Assembly: GCA_020466095.1 (NCBI GenBank) | Contig: CM035806.1 | Location: 16,074,724 to 16,138,723, forward strand | DNA length: 64,000 bases | Direction of reading: 5' to 3' | DNA from: Chlorops oryzae | Taxonomy: Eukaryota; Arthropoda; Insecta; Diptera; Chloropidae | Shown: piece by piece, positions 23,374 to 35,449 of the stretch | How the letters are laid out: each line of letters starts with the position of its first letter | Numbering within the stretch: position 1 is the stretch's first letter | The notes under the pieces: generated by a model | What the model was told of the DNA's origin: nothing | Database searches by the model: none | Seen by the model: the letters and a program-made list of their open reading frames with translations, nothing else | Translations under genes and position numbers: made by a program

Positions 23374-23489
23374 CGTCGTTCATATTATGCGACAAGACAA
23401 GCGACCGACACGGTGGTTGTTGGCAAAGGACGTTCGGGGTAGAGTACCACCGTTTCGCTCGCTTGTCTTGTCGCATAATATGAACGACG
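23374..23489. mobile_element. Palindromic MITE (CGTCGTTCATATTATGCGAC arms)
   Basis: The arm CGTCGTTCATATTATGCGAC at 23374 runs on with AAGACAAGCGA and is mirrored at 23459-23489. The roughly 50-base centre includes CGACACGGTGG and ACCACCGTTTCG. It can form a near-complete hairpin. Confidence 0.7.
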
Positions 23490-23521
23490 ATCTACCCTTT
23501 CCATATTATTTATCTACAAAT

Positions 23522-25034
23522 CATATAGTAATATAGGGGACACTTACAACAACAACCGAATTCCATGGTGAACTAGTGATGCTATAATTTTTGGAGTATT
23601 CACTCAATTTTGTAACTCAACATACTTGCGTGTAAATTTTTTTATGTTTTCTTTTATATGTAAGACTTTTTAAGTTTTTTTTAATGATAATTTATGCAAT
23701 TCTGTACCCTTTTCATTCAGAAGAGATCCAAAAATATATAGTTTATGCATTCTATTTATCATGATATGTCATAAGTACTTGAGCCACTAGTTATGTATCG
23801 AGCAATTTTAGTTATGATATCACTGAATATTTCATATCAACCACAGAAGTGGTGGAATTCAAACTTTTTGAGAATCGGTCATATTCGACGCATGAGTACT
23901 CTGCTTTATCATTCCTCAATAATATGAGCAAAATTTTAACTAATTATTTTTGATTTTATAAAAATAACATATTTTGCTGAAAAATAAAATTATTTCTTAT
24001 GAAAAACCATTGATTAACACTTATATACATCTGATTTTTGACAAAAATTTTAGTTCATGTTATAAGATTATAAAATATTTGTTAGATCGGAACCGGAATT
24101 TTCAGGGGGCGTGCTACGTTTTTGATTTTTCCATAAGAATGCATGCACAGGGGGCCTACTTCAATTCAACACACACGTTTTTTGCCAAGTGCCATCTATA
24201 GTCCCAGCCGGAAATTTCACTACTTCTGCAGTACTTCCGAAGTGGTGAAAATTCACACTGCGACTACTCGCATTACTAACCCTTACTTCTGATGAATTTT
24301 GTTAGGAGATGGCCGCTATTTTCAGTACTTTAAAATTCATGTGTTATTCATTAGGTAAAGGAGTATATGACCCTGCTCCGCATGAAAACTTCATTTGGGA
24401 AAAGTGCACGTGCTGGCTGGCTAAAATGGATCCAATTTGCATGATTATTTCATTTGAAAATAGAGTATATGCTGCTAACATGAATGAAAATATCATTCTG
24501 AACAAATACTATGGTGCCAACGGGAATGAGAATTACATTTGAAAAAAATAGTAACGCTGCGGGGATCTGAGAGGAGAAAAAATACATTTTTTTAATTTTC
24601 TAAATGTATTAAAAAGCGGTTTCGAACTTGTATTTTTCAATGAATATTTTAAAAAAAACTGGCCATACTCCGTCACTTCGTGATTGTGACACAGCATCGC
24701 CTTTGGAAAGACTTAAGAGTTTCAAATCGTAAAACATCTTAAGTACAAAAATATTTATAAAACTTTTGAGAATTGTAGCATACAGATTGAAAAACATCTT
24801 GTCATGAAAATTTCATAGGACCTTCATTGAAAATAGGAGCATACAACCCTCTTTCAAATGAGAATTTCATTTGAAGAGTAGTCTATTGCAACGCGCTCTT
24901 GCTTTTGTGATATTTTCACTAGAAGATCATTCGAAAAAGAGCACCAATTGGCCTCTTTACATATGAATGCTTCACTTCTTCTGAAATAATGATTTTTTCA
25001 TGCATGCGATAATGTCCGGCTGGGGTACTATATG
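23522..25034. mobile_element. hAT-like element interrupted by a CCCAGC element (TSD CTACAAAT)
   Basis: Starts CATATAGTAATATAGGGG at 23522 and ends GTACTATATG at 25034, with exact CTACAAAT on both sides (23514-23521, 25035-25042). It matches the uninterrupted 686-bp copy at 52248-52933 by eye along its length. The insertion at 24203-25024 splits it near its right end. Confidence 0.85.
24203..25024 (+). mobile_element. CCCAGC-ended element, type 1 copy a (822 bp, TSD GT)
   Basis: Ends CCCAGCCGGAAATTTCAC at 24203 and GTCCGGCTGGG ending at 25024. Comparison with the empty site in the copy at 52248-52933 (CTATAGTACTATATG) shows that only GT was duplicated. Internal words such as TTTCATTTGAAAA and GGCGGCCATCTCC-like phrases recur in the other two copies. 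No protein is encoded. Confidence 0.85.
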
Positions 25035-25106
25035 CTACAAATTTTCCAAGTGTTTTTTGCTTCAACGAGGAAGTAATGCAAAACTACCAAGTCCTAAGCA
25101 AAACTA

Positions 25107-25884
25107 CCCAGCCGGATTTTATTGCATGCGTGACAAAATCATCGATGCAGAAGTATTGAAGAATTCATTTGTAAAGAGACCAATTGGTGCTGTTTCGAAC
25201 GATTTTCTAGTGAAAATTTCATGGAAGCAAGAGCTCGTTGGAAGAGATCGTTCTTCAAACGAAATTTTCATATGAAAAATGGTTGATTACTCCTTTTTTC
25301 AATGAAGATCTTATGCAATTTTCATGAAAAACAGTGTTTTGCATATTTTCAAAATGACTGCTATGATTTACACATTTTTTTGAGCAAGTTAAATTCACTT
25401 ATGCTTTTCATTGAAGTGCATTTAAAGCTTAACAATTGTGATAGAATCAGTAAGGTTTTATGTTATGAGCTACCGTTATTTTATAACATATTCAATGAAG
25501 TGTTTTCAACCGAAATGGAAATACAAAATTTAAAAATTTAAAATTAAAAAATATTTCTGTTTCTTTCCCTACGAGATCCCAGTAGCGTTTACTTTTTTCA
25601 AATGAAATTTTCATTTGTATTAGGATCATATACTCTATTTTCAAATGAAATAATCATGCACGTTGAATCCATTTCAGCCAGCTAGCATGTACTCTTTTCT
25701 CAAATGAAGCTTTCATGCGATTTAGGTCCATAAACTCCTTTCACACATGAATTTTGAAGTACTGAAAATAGCGGCCATCTCCTAACAAATTTCATTAGAA
25801 ATAAGGGTTAGTAATGCGAGTAGTCGCAGTATGAATTTTCACCACTTCGGAAGTACTGCAGAAGTAGTGAAATTTCCGGCTGGG
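25107..25884 (-). mobile_element. CCCAGC-ended element, type 1 copy b, inverted (778 bp, TSD TA)
   Basis: Begins CCCAGCCGGATTTTATTGCA at 25107 and ends GAAATTTCCGGCTGGG at 25884. TA is present directly on both sides. It is in the opposite orientation to copy a, only 82 bases away, so the pair forms a head-to-head composite with CCCAGCCGG...CCGGCTGGG outer ends. Confidence 0.8.
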
Positions 25885-26080
25885 TAGTCACTTATAATTT
25901 TCCCGGTGCCTCGACGTTCAATTTTTCATGGCATACCATCTGTCAAATTCATGGATTTTTTTTTTTTTTGACATAAGAAAAATAATAAAATTGATTCAGT
26001 TGTCAAAACAATTGCACTAACGTTTTTCTTCGATAAGGATATCAAAACATTCAAGCACAAATTAACACATTCCAAACAAA

Positions 26081-28449
26081 ATGGATTCTACAACGCAAGA
26101 AGACCGCATACAAAAGCGTGTCAACAAAATTCTTGAAATGCGATTGGACTCTGATCCAGTAAGTCTCATTCTAGAGAAAAGGGTTCAATCGTTCAATTAT
26201 ATATAGAACGTACTCCCATACTACGTACTCCCATACAACGTACTCCCATACTACGTACTCCCATACAACGTACTTACGCATTTGAAGGTTTTCATTTCAC
26301 TTTGAATTGCCTATTTTCACTCAGACTTGTTAAAATTTATTTAAAAAAAATTGAATTAGATTCCCATGGACTTATATGCACACAAACTTTGTGAGAAGAT
26401 GAAAAAACTATAAAAATGAACACTAAAATCAATAGAATCTTTATTTAGGAAACTTTGGATGCGCTCGCCGACTTGTCGAATTTTTTCAAAGACAATACAC
26501 TACAGAACCGTCGGAACTTACGCAGTCAAATAGAACGCCGATCGGTTAATGTAAATGAAAATTTCCTAAAAGCTTTTCGCGAAGTTAAGTTGTCTCTGGA
26601 TACTGTTTGCGATGAGTTGGAAGTTTTGGCTGCTTGCGTTCAAACAATGAAATCAAATTTGGAATCATCGAAAGCATTGACACATGATCTTATATCTCAA
26701 ACGAATACAATGCAATGTGAACGTGAGAAATTGCAAATGCAGCAACAAATTGCCGAAGCTTTTTTAAATCGTTTCCAGTTGAGTGTCCCAGAACATCAGT
26801 TGCTATATGGCACAACAAAGGATGCACCGATTGTTCCGGAGTTTTTTCAAGATATTAGATCGCGTCCAGGCAATACATAGCGATTGTCGTGTTCTAATGC
26901 AATGTGGCTATCAAACAGCAGCATTGAACATAATGGAAGAAATGACATTGCATCAAGAGGGAGCACTTGAACGTTTGTATCGATGGACACAGAATCATTG
27001 CCGGAATTTAGAACTGAATGAAATTGGTGCTTTAATTATGGAGGCTATGTCAAGATTGCAAGACAGACCTGTCCTATTTAAGTATGCTTTAACGGTCTTT
27101 GAAAAATAAGTGTTTGTTTTTTTTTTTTAAATATATCTTTTAGATATGTTATAGATGAATATGCTGTTGCACGTCGTGCAGTGCTGGTGCGCTTGTTCAT
27201 TGAAGCCCTGACAGAAGGTGGACCTGGAGGGAATCCGAAACCAATTGAAATGCATGCTCACGATCCCAAACGATATATAGGTGATATGTTTGCTTGGCTG
27301 GGTTGTCAAGCCATACCTAGTGAAAAGGAGAATTTGACATTGCTGCTCAAGAAATGTGATAAAAATGGTAGGTGTGGTGTGCATGATGTTATAGTTCTTT
27401 CGTTCTATAGTATTAATGATTCTTTTTTGTGAAGATCTTTCAGATCAAGTGCAAGCAGCGCTAGCTTACATTGCGGATGGTGTTTGCCACCCGTTAAAAG
27501 TGCGTGTGGAAACTATTTTGACAACTGAGAAGGATACGATTGTATTGTTTGCGCTCTCAAATTTATTGCGATTCTATCAAAAAATTATAAAGCAGGTGAA
27601 AAATGAAAAAGAAGTTAAAACGTTTGAAAGTTTTGAAAAATTTTTTCACTTAAATTTATTTTGCAGGTTGTCACTGGTGGTCAGCTTGAGCAGTGTCTAA
27701 CCGATTTGCAAAAATCGAGTGAAGAAATTTATTTGAACTCTTTGGGAACACAGGTGCGAAGTGTTCTTCAGCGTCCTGCTAGCGCTAGTTTGGGTCTGGA
27801 GCCACCACAGCGAGACTTGGTGCCACCGACAAGCGTTGGACGACTTTTGAATATGTTAAAAGAAATACTGTCGGTCGCAACAATGGTCGATGGACGTCAA
27901 TCGGATATTACGAAAATAGTTTCTTGCGTTATTGATCCACTGCTGCAATCGGTGCAGGAGTCGGCATCGCATTTACCAACAATCGATATGGCAGTTTATT
28001 TGCTCAATTGTCTTTATTATATGCAAAGTACTTTAACCGTCTACGAGTACATGGATGAACGAGTTGAACGTTTGCAGGCGCAATCGGAAGCCCAAATTGA
28101 TACGCTCATTTCGGAGCAAGCTTCTTCATTGGTTGCGAATTTAAATTTAGGTCCAATATACACAATCCTTCAGAATAATCAAACAAAAATCGAAACAAAT
28201 CTTCTGAAGATTTTTATGAGTAAAATGGATGCGTTCTTAGAGATGCCAGAAATGTTCTTGCTACCGCAAATACAATTGCTAACATCGAGTGCACATCGCA
28301 ATGCTGTACAAAGACGTGCATTTAACGTTATTATAGCCATTTACAAACAGATCTATGACCGAGTCCATGATCCAACGAATGGATTTGAAGAGCCCGATAA
28401 ATTTTTCTCAAAGAAACCGGATCAAGTTTCCAAGATTTTAAGTGCCTAA
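26081..28449 (+). CDS. COG6: COG6, conserved oligomeric Golgi complex subunit 6 (5 exons, apparent +1 frameshift)
   Basis: Exons 26081-26158, 26449-27081, 27144-27367, 27435-27595 and 27667-28449. The N-terminus MDSTTQEDRIQKRVNKILEM and the following coiled region (LADLSNFF, ENFLKAFREVK) are COG6, and the similarity continues to DKFFSKKPDQVSKILSA at the end. The product, about 625 aa, fits the family. COG6 is in lobe B of the tethering complex for retrograde vesicles within the Golgi. In exon 2 the frame breaks at the six-T run 26842-26847: the frame before reads VPEFFQDI and stops at 26878-26880, while one base on it reads KILDRVQAIHSDC, the expected family sequence. One T fewer would restore the frame, so an assembly or homopolymer error is likely; a true mutation is possible. 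Confidence 0.93.
26208..26276. repeat. Short tandem repeat in COG6 intron 1
   Basis: Four and a bit units of about 16 bases, ACGTACTCCCATAC plus two variable bases, with alternating TA and AA in the variable part. Confidence 0.8.
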
Positions 28450-30219
28450 GGCAACAATAATTAAATCCTTCAATATTTAAACATTTCAATTTTCATAACT
28501 CGAATTGTCATAATGGATAGAATTATTAATGTTGTACTCGATTTTTGTTCAAGTACAAATTGAAGAATTGTACATATGAAAGAATCTTTCTTAAATTCAA
28601 ATTAATGAAATTCGAGTTATGGATATTTTACTGTTTTTATTATAATATACATAAATGAAAAAACAAAAAAACAAAAATTGAGCTGGATTGTAGATATTTT
28701 GTTGAAATAATTTTTGTATAATTATTATCTTATGTTTTAATATCACAAGCGTAGCATTCCAAAAATTTATATTAGCATACTCTATCTTATCCCGTATGGA
28801 TGGAGATGTCCTCACATTAGACCTGAAAATCTAGTAGGCCTATGTAGAGCAGGCGTTCCATCCATGGAATGCAATGCAGAATGAAATCGAGAAGATTGGA
28901 CCTTGGCCTCAGTAGGAGCTTTATGTGCGGCATAAAAGTAGAAGGAGGAGAAAAACGAGAAATTCTTGACTGAATAGACCAAGCATTATTAGGTAAGGGA
29001 AATAGTTTAATCGCTTTTCAACTTTTCTTGCCATCTGGTCAATGGTGGCAATGCTTTCAATCGGAAGATTGCATCGCTTTGAAAGGCTTAAAAACTTATT
29101 TCAATGCAAATATACATTAACGAGGGCGTACAAGAGGAGCAAAAAAAAAAAAAAAAAAACAAAATAGCTGCTTTGATTTGAAAACCCATAAAAATGTTTA
29201 CATTCAACCAATCGAGCCTCCTTCAATGCTCTCATAAAATGGAAAAAGAAAAAATGCGCACATTTTAATTCAACTCCCCAGAATATGTCATCTTTTGAAT
29301 TCGGCAAAGTGCCAAAGACCAAAGTGATTGCCCCGCTGGCTGAATGGCTGAAGCTGGCTGGCCGACTGGGTGTACGAGAAGTGTCGAAAAGCCAATGGTC
29401 TTAGTGGCCTTAGTTTGATAATTTACGCTACGCTCTCGAGATCCAGAATTCGCACAATCTTTTGTATAGTTGCTTCAGTAGTTTGTGTATATAGAGAGCA
29501 CATTTATTTGTGCATTTAGTGGAATTATGATAAGTGCAATAATTGTTAGACGTTCGTATTTATTTGAATAAAGATAAATGATTACGTATTTACATATTAA
29601 CATATATACGGGCACATACATATGTACACGTGCATGTAAGAATGTGTCGGTACATCTATCGCTTATAATCGCAAGTGAAAATAAAATGGATTCATAATTT
29701 AAATGTTTTTTTTTTTTTTTTTTGTTCGTCTTTCTTCTATGGCTCTTTATTTATTTTCCATTCATCTTGTTGTAAATTTGTTTACTTTTGCGTCAAAATG
29801 CGGGAAGCTGTTTATCACACAATTGCTTCGGTATGCAAAATTATAAATTATTTTTCGCAAAAAAAAAAAAAAAAAAAATTATATATACACATATGTATAT
29901 AAAGGTATATGCAAATATACATACATATATGTATATAAATTTATTGTATATGGGTGAAACGAAATGTGCTGCCGGACCAATATAAGTTTTTAATATTAAT
30001 AGAAATTTTGAAACGATCGTTTTTAGTTTGTTAAACGTTAAACGGAAAAATCTGGAATCCAAGTGAATATTTTCTTTTGAACTTATCGATCTCGAAATGC
30101 ATTCGTATGCAATCATTATTTCGTGGTTCTGATCAGAAGGAAGCTGAGTTGTGAACATTCCTACACTACGTCATTTAGAGATCAATTGTAATTTTTCAAC
30201 TTCGGTGATAACAATTAAA

Positions 30220-30256
<37 letters not shown>

Positions 30257-30452
30257 GCGTTTTATAAATTATATAAAAATCAAAATATAAATCGTTTTAC
30301 TGTGGAAAAATAAAAAAAAGGACTAAAAAATCCATGAAAATTCACTCCAGAGAATTCTCTGACAATCGGAAAATTCCCTTTCAATCAGAGCCGATTCTTG
30401 AATAAACAAAAACCACTTCTACACAAAATCAGCTTCTAAGTCAGCTCTCAAG
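28450..30452. other. Intergenic, no gene seen
   Basis: Downstream of COG6. It holds several homopolymer runs (29140, 29706, 29858, 30220-30254), repeated CATACATATATGTATA words near 29875-29940, and no recognised exon until the candidate at 30453. Confidence 0.4.
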
Positions 30453-30480
30453 ATGGATGCCAGAGTACAGGCTTATCAAG
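30453..30480 (+). CDS. Candidate first coding exon of an unplaced gene
   Basis: ATGGATGCCAGAGTACAGG opens a 28-base frame (MDARVQAYQ) ending exactly at a strong donor, AAG|GTAGGT. The upstream 100 bases look like 5' UTR, with TTCTGACAATCGG-type sequence and no in-frame ATG close by. No second exon was found in the next kilobases, which are repeat-filled, so the gene, if real, has a long first intron and may continue past the window. The protein is not recognised. Confidence 0.3.
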
Positions 30481-30867
30481 GTAGGTCAACTTATTTATCA
30501 TGCTGCATATTTTCCGCTTCATATGCTATGTATATATAAACAAATAAGTCGAGTGGGTTAAATAAAATACTTGAATATTGAGGATTTTAGCATAAAAACT
30601 AATTTCAATCGATTTTATCAATAATCTTATCTAGAAATCCCAAGGACGGATTAGAGGATGGACCGGGTAGGCCACGGCCTAGCCGGCCCCGCAACCGTTT
30701 TGTATTTATTTTAGATAATTTTCAATCGTTTTTTTTTTTTTTTTAGTTTCAATTTTTTTTGTCACTCCCAGGGCGAATAATTTTTCTTTTTGGTAAAGGG
30801 TCCCCCATTATACAGCCGGCCTAGAGGCACCCACAATCTTAATCCTGATCTAACTATCCCTATATCT

Positions 30868-31735
30868 GTAGTAATTCTTACTAACATCTCCAACTAATCT
30901 CCGACCAGTTACAAAAATACCAGGGGCCTTACTCTGTATTGCGATGCGATACGCAAATCGATGCGATAGCTTATTTCGAGTCGCAATTGGAACGGTTTTT
31001 TTTATAGTTTTTGATTAGTAAAAATGAACTGAAAGGTTCGAAAATGCATTTCCAACATACCAATTAAACTGAAAAAGGAAATAAGTGGAAACAACCATTC
31101 CAATTACGACTTGAAATAAGCTATCGCATCGATTTGCGTAACGCATCGGAATACAGAGTAAGGCCCCAGGACTAATCCCCTTTAATTTTCCAATCAATGC
31201 CTTAAACTGTTTTTTTTTTTTTTTTTTTTTAACATTGAGCTGTCATTGACAAATAACCACTCCCACATTTAACTACTCCACGACAAGACCTACTATGGTC
31301 AATTAGCGGTCAATTGTCCGATATGTACCAGTTGGTCTAATTTCTTTACTACACTTCTTCTAGATCACTTGCTGTTACTAAAGGTCTAGTCAATTCTCAT
31401 ACATGATATACTCTACATTTTGACTAGATATATTTTGCGTAACCTCAGGGTACTCCTTTTTGGTAAATTGATCTCTTCAGTACTGCAGTGTACATATATG
31501 AACATTATGGATTTCAAAAAATGGCCAAAATGCCAATCCCGGGATTTCGGGATTCCAAATTTTCAATCCCGGGATCGGTCCCGGATTAGAAAGAATGCCT
31601 TAAAACGAAAAAAAAAAAATCACTTATTTTCCCTAGACTTACAAAATTTTTTTCCTACAGGTCTAATCCCGGAGTTTTCGAGTTTAGAAAACGTCCGGGA
31701 TCCCTAATGTACATATACATACATGTATGGGAGCC
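30868..31735 (+). repeat. Dispersed repeat, arm A of a 14.5-kb-spaced inverted pair
   Basis: Closely matches the reverse complement of 46217-46830 over about 620 bases (over 95% by eye). Shared phrases include AAAATGGCCAAAATGCC, AATCCCGGGATTTCGGG and CATACATGTATGGGAGCC. Arm A is interrupted by the MITE at 30925-31165. No coding content. Confidence 0.8.
30925..31165. mobile_element. MITE with verified empty site (GGCCTTACTCTGTAT ends)
   Basis: GGCCTTACTCTGTATTGCGA at 30925 and CAGAGTAAGGCC ending at 31165. The uninterrupted sequence in arm B reads ATACCAGGACT (read on the opposite strand), so the target duplication is CCAGG, or CAG if the element is taken as GGGCC...GGCCC. Confidence 0.85.
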
Positions 31736-32895
31736 TAGGGCGTTTCAGACGTGAAAAAAAGTCTTCAATTTCGACTAGACATATTCCTGCAAGTCGGGTA
31801 AATGCCCAGAGAGCGGTACTGTGACGGGCAGAAATTTCAGACAGATATGTATGCGAAGAATGTACCCCATAACTGCCAGCATAGTTGCTCCAAATATTCT
31901 TTTTGCCCAGAGTGGAAAAGCTGAATCAACTGTTGCCAGTTTTCTAGGGGCATACACCCCTGAATGTATCAGAACATGGCAGACATTCCCTAAAATTTAT
32001 TAATTTGAAATCTAAAAACAAAAACTTGGTCCTATAAGGTCCAATAAAGTTTTCTCTTAATACTTTTCTGATCCCCTTAGACTCCACTAAAGATCATAAA
32101 TGTCTTTCACTTTAGGGAGGATTCATTCCCCTAAACTGGCAACAGTCGGTCCGAATCGGGTCCTGGAAATATTCCGATTAACCTCAGAGTACTCCTCTTT
32201 GGTTAGTTGACCTCTTTGTATTCGTTACTGCAGGGTAAAACACGTTTAGAAGAATTCAAAACGGTGTCTGGAGTTATAAAAGTCCGGCGATTGAGATGTG
32301 TAGATACATATATGTATCAGTGGATTTGCTGTTTCATATGATCCTTTGAATTTTTTCTCGTTGCGTATAAAGCCCATCGATCAAAAGTGCAAGTTAACAA
32401 TAAATTTTGGAATATCGATAATAATTTAAATGACCCAAAATATAAGTATGTATGTAATTTCGAAAACCGTCGTGCGTTGGCACTCATTGAGGCGTACATT
32501 GAGGTACGAATATCGAGTCTGCACGTTTTGTTCAAATACTTTTTTGAAATTCAGTATCATAACGCGTAGAACACGCAATTTCAAGATTAGCGAATAACGG
32601 GTGGGAACGCATTGGATTTGCATTTATTTAACCTTAGAAAATTCTGAATGCGTATCAATAATATTGATGTATGTTCGATATGCATTTAAACTCGATCGCT
32701 TAGTATTTGAATTGTGAATTTTTTCATGTCGTGTCGAATCAGGCGTAAGTTTCTTGTTTAAAATTTTGGGGAGAATTTGAATGGATTCTATTGAATTCAC
32801 TTCGAAGCTCACTCAGTACAGTGAGCTCTCTAAAACTCGAACACACACGATTGCTGGAACTTTCAGAAACTTCAACACGCTTCTAGAGATACAAC
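31736..32895. other. Repeat-derived spacer, no gene seen
   Basis: Contains another fragment of the arm A/B family near 32175-32236 (CCTCAGAGTACTCCTCTTTGG ... TTACTGCAGGGTA, broken by divergence). Open frames here have no family similarity. Confidence 0.4.
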
Positions 32896-33430
32896 GGATA
32901 GTGATTTAGCCGGATACCGGATATCCGGATTGATGCTAGGCTGAATAGCCGGATATCCAGCATCCGGATAGTTGAATTTATTTTCAATGCGAAAGTAATT
33001 TTATTGGCAATACTCGTTTTCGGGACTAAAATTAATAAAAAATTCAACCATTGAACCTTTTCAGTTACTAATTAATTGACAATGTACCTAACGGAAATGG
33101 AGGTTCTGAATTCCCGTATGCGTTAGTAGGCATCACGGCAACTGTAATATCGTTGCTTCATTTAAAGGGTCTTCAAAACCATCATTGCTTTAACTTTGAG
33201 GTGAAATATTAAGAACAAAATAATTTTTAGATGAAAATTCTTATCTGTGCGCCCTTAAGAACGATCTCATGAACAGCATGCCATATTAAATAATGAACCT
33301 TCCGTAGTAACAATCAATTTTGACAACACCGACGCCACCCTAACGCAGTCCAATACAAACTGTTTGAATAATTACAAATTTTTTTTATCCGGCCGGATAA
33401 TCTCTATCCGGTATCCAGCCGAGTAGTTCA
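32896..33430. mobile_element. Probable MITE built of CCGGATA words
   Basis: GCCGGATACCGGATATCCGG near 32909 and, inverted, CCGGCCGGATAATC...TATCCGGTATCC near 33390-33417. Reiterated CCGGAT words mark both ends; the centre is ordinary AT-rich sequence. The exact ends and target duplication are not resolved. Confidence 0.5.
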
Positions 33431-33643
33431 TTTTTGCCGGATGTGCCTTATTAATTCTCTTCATTGACTATACCTATTGCAAAACTCGAAGAAAATTTGT
33501 GCGCCTCTGCAATTCGAACAAATTATTCCCTTTGGGGCAGTTTTCTCATCCTTTTAAGCTCTATCTGCCAGTTAAATTTCATTTTTTTTTTTGACTTATT
33601 AATCAAATTTGTATGAGGTTATCATCAGGATATTTTAACTTAT

Positions 33644-34740
33644 GGGGCATTTACACATTTGACATAAAAAAAAATTGACGTCAAAATTTGAAAAATTATT
33701 TTGATTCATCGTTTACACACTACATAAATTTGACGTCAAAATACTCTCTCAAAAAAAATAAAGTAATGTCAAAATATCTGAGAGCTGAATAGAGAGTTTT
33801 TGATGCCAACCTTCAAAATAGTGTTTATACGTTCGGTCAAAATTTTATGAATTATTTTGAAATCAAAAAGTCTTTCAAAGTGGCTTTTGAAGAGTCAACT
33901 CCAAATTTGGGGGAAAAGAAGGGATATAATAGCATAATAGACGAAGAATCAAGAAAGATCCCAAAAATTAACAAAGGATTTTTGGATATCTAAGGATCGT
34001 GATAGGGCCCTCCGCAGCCTGTGAGGCCATTTTGATTAATAATATAAGGAAGTTTACATCGGCTTACCCGATTGCACAAATACCTTTTCCTCAGCTTAAA
34101 ATATTTTAAAACATTACCCTAACGAAAATTCCTGCCGTTTTCGTTGCTCTAGCTTTGATATCTATTTATGGGTACCTTATCTGTACTTCGATTTAGCTTC
34201 TCAAACTCGAAATTAATATTAAGCACAAAATTTTCGCGGATGGTGGTCATGGTCAAAGTTTAACCGTAAGAGGGCATTAGGTCTAGCTGCGATATGCTCA
34301 ATTCAAAATAGTGAAAATAACATTTTTGCGAATTTCGCGGATGGTGGTCTTGGTCAAATTTCAACCGTAAGAGGACATTTAGCTGCGAAATACTCAACCC
34401 GAAATAGTGAAAATCAAATTTTTGCGAATTTCGACAATGGTGGTCATAGTCAAATTTGAACTAAGTATTTTTATATTTCTGACTGTATTTACTTTTCTTG
34501 AAATTTTGATAATTTATCAAAATAAAATGAGCATGTCGATTCTTTTTTGAAGGACTGTCAATTTCCTCTTTTTGAAAACTTTTTGTGTTTACACTATTGA
34601 CACTATTTCAACAAATTTTTTGAAGATAATTCACTTCAAAATCAAGAAGCGAGTTTGATGTAAAAAATTTTGACGTTTACACTTTTTGGCGATTTTTTTG
34701 AGAGAGATTTTGACAAAATTGTCAAATGTGTAAATGCGCC
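33644..34740. mobile_element. 1.1-kb element with GGCATTTACACATTTGAC-type ends
   Basis: GGGGCATTTACACATTTGAC at 33644 is matched by GTCAAATGTGTAAATGCGCC ending at 34740. The subterminal region has repeated TTGACGTCAAAAT words. At 34233-34460 there are about three tandem units of roughly 100 bases, each with ATGGTGGTC and CAACCGTAAGAG. No open frame. Confidence 0.75.
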
Positions 34741-35449
34741 TTTACAAATAAAAAAAAAATATGAGAAAACGGCCCTTAATTTTGATTTTTTGAAATTTGT
34801 TTAAACCAAATATTAAAAAGGTTTTGATTAGTTCGAGTTTGCGAGAGTTCTTCACAGTGTTCAAAACGCAAACTAAACCATTAGAATATTTTGTAAGCAA
34901 TTTTTCTTTTTTGTTTAACGCTCATTGCTGTTTTTATACGGTCTGTTCATTGTACGGTTTTCATTTAACACGGTCTAAATAAAATTGATTCAGTTTCAAA
35001 AGATTTTCATTCGGTTTAGATGTAAAAAAAATAAAAAATAAAAATAAAATAAAACTTATTGGATTGGAATTATAGAGATGAACATTTTTATTTTTCCAAA
35101 TAATTCTTGAAAACTGTTTGAGCTCAACGGCATGAAAATATTTTCTAATCGTGAGGTATTTTGTGAGGAAAAAATTTAATTTGGTTTCATGTATTTTATT
35201 TTGCTTCTTATGTACTTTGTCGATTTTACACAAGTTTTTGTACACGATTTTTACTGGAATTTATATATCCCGCGAGGTATTTAGTATTTGTGATTGTTTT
35301 TTTTTTAAAAATATTTATTATCAGTGATGAGCACGTACAGTTTTCTACAGCTCTAAGCACGGCTGCCACTTCAAAATATATTAAAGCGCCAAGGCAATTC
35401 AAAAACGAGCCAAGTTCACTAAAATGGAGCCATAAATTATTTTATATAA
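34741..35449. other. Spacer, no gene seen
   Basis: AT-rich, no terminal repeats or exons recognised. Confidence 0.4.
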
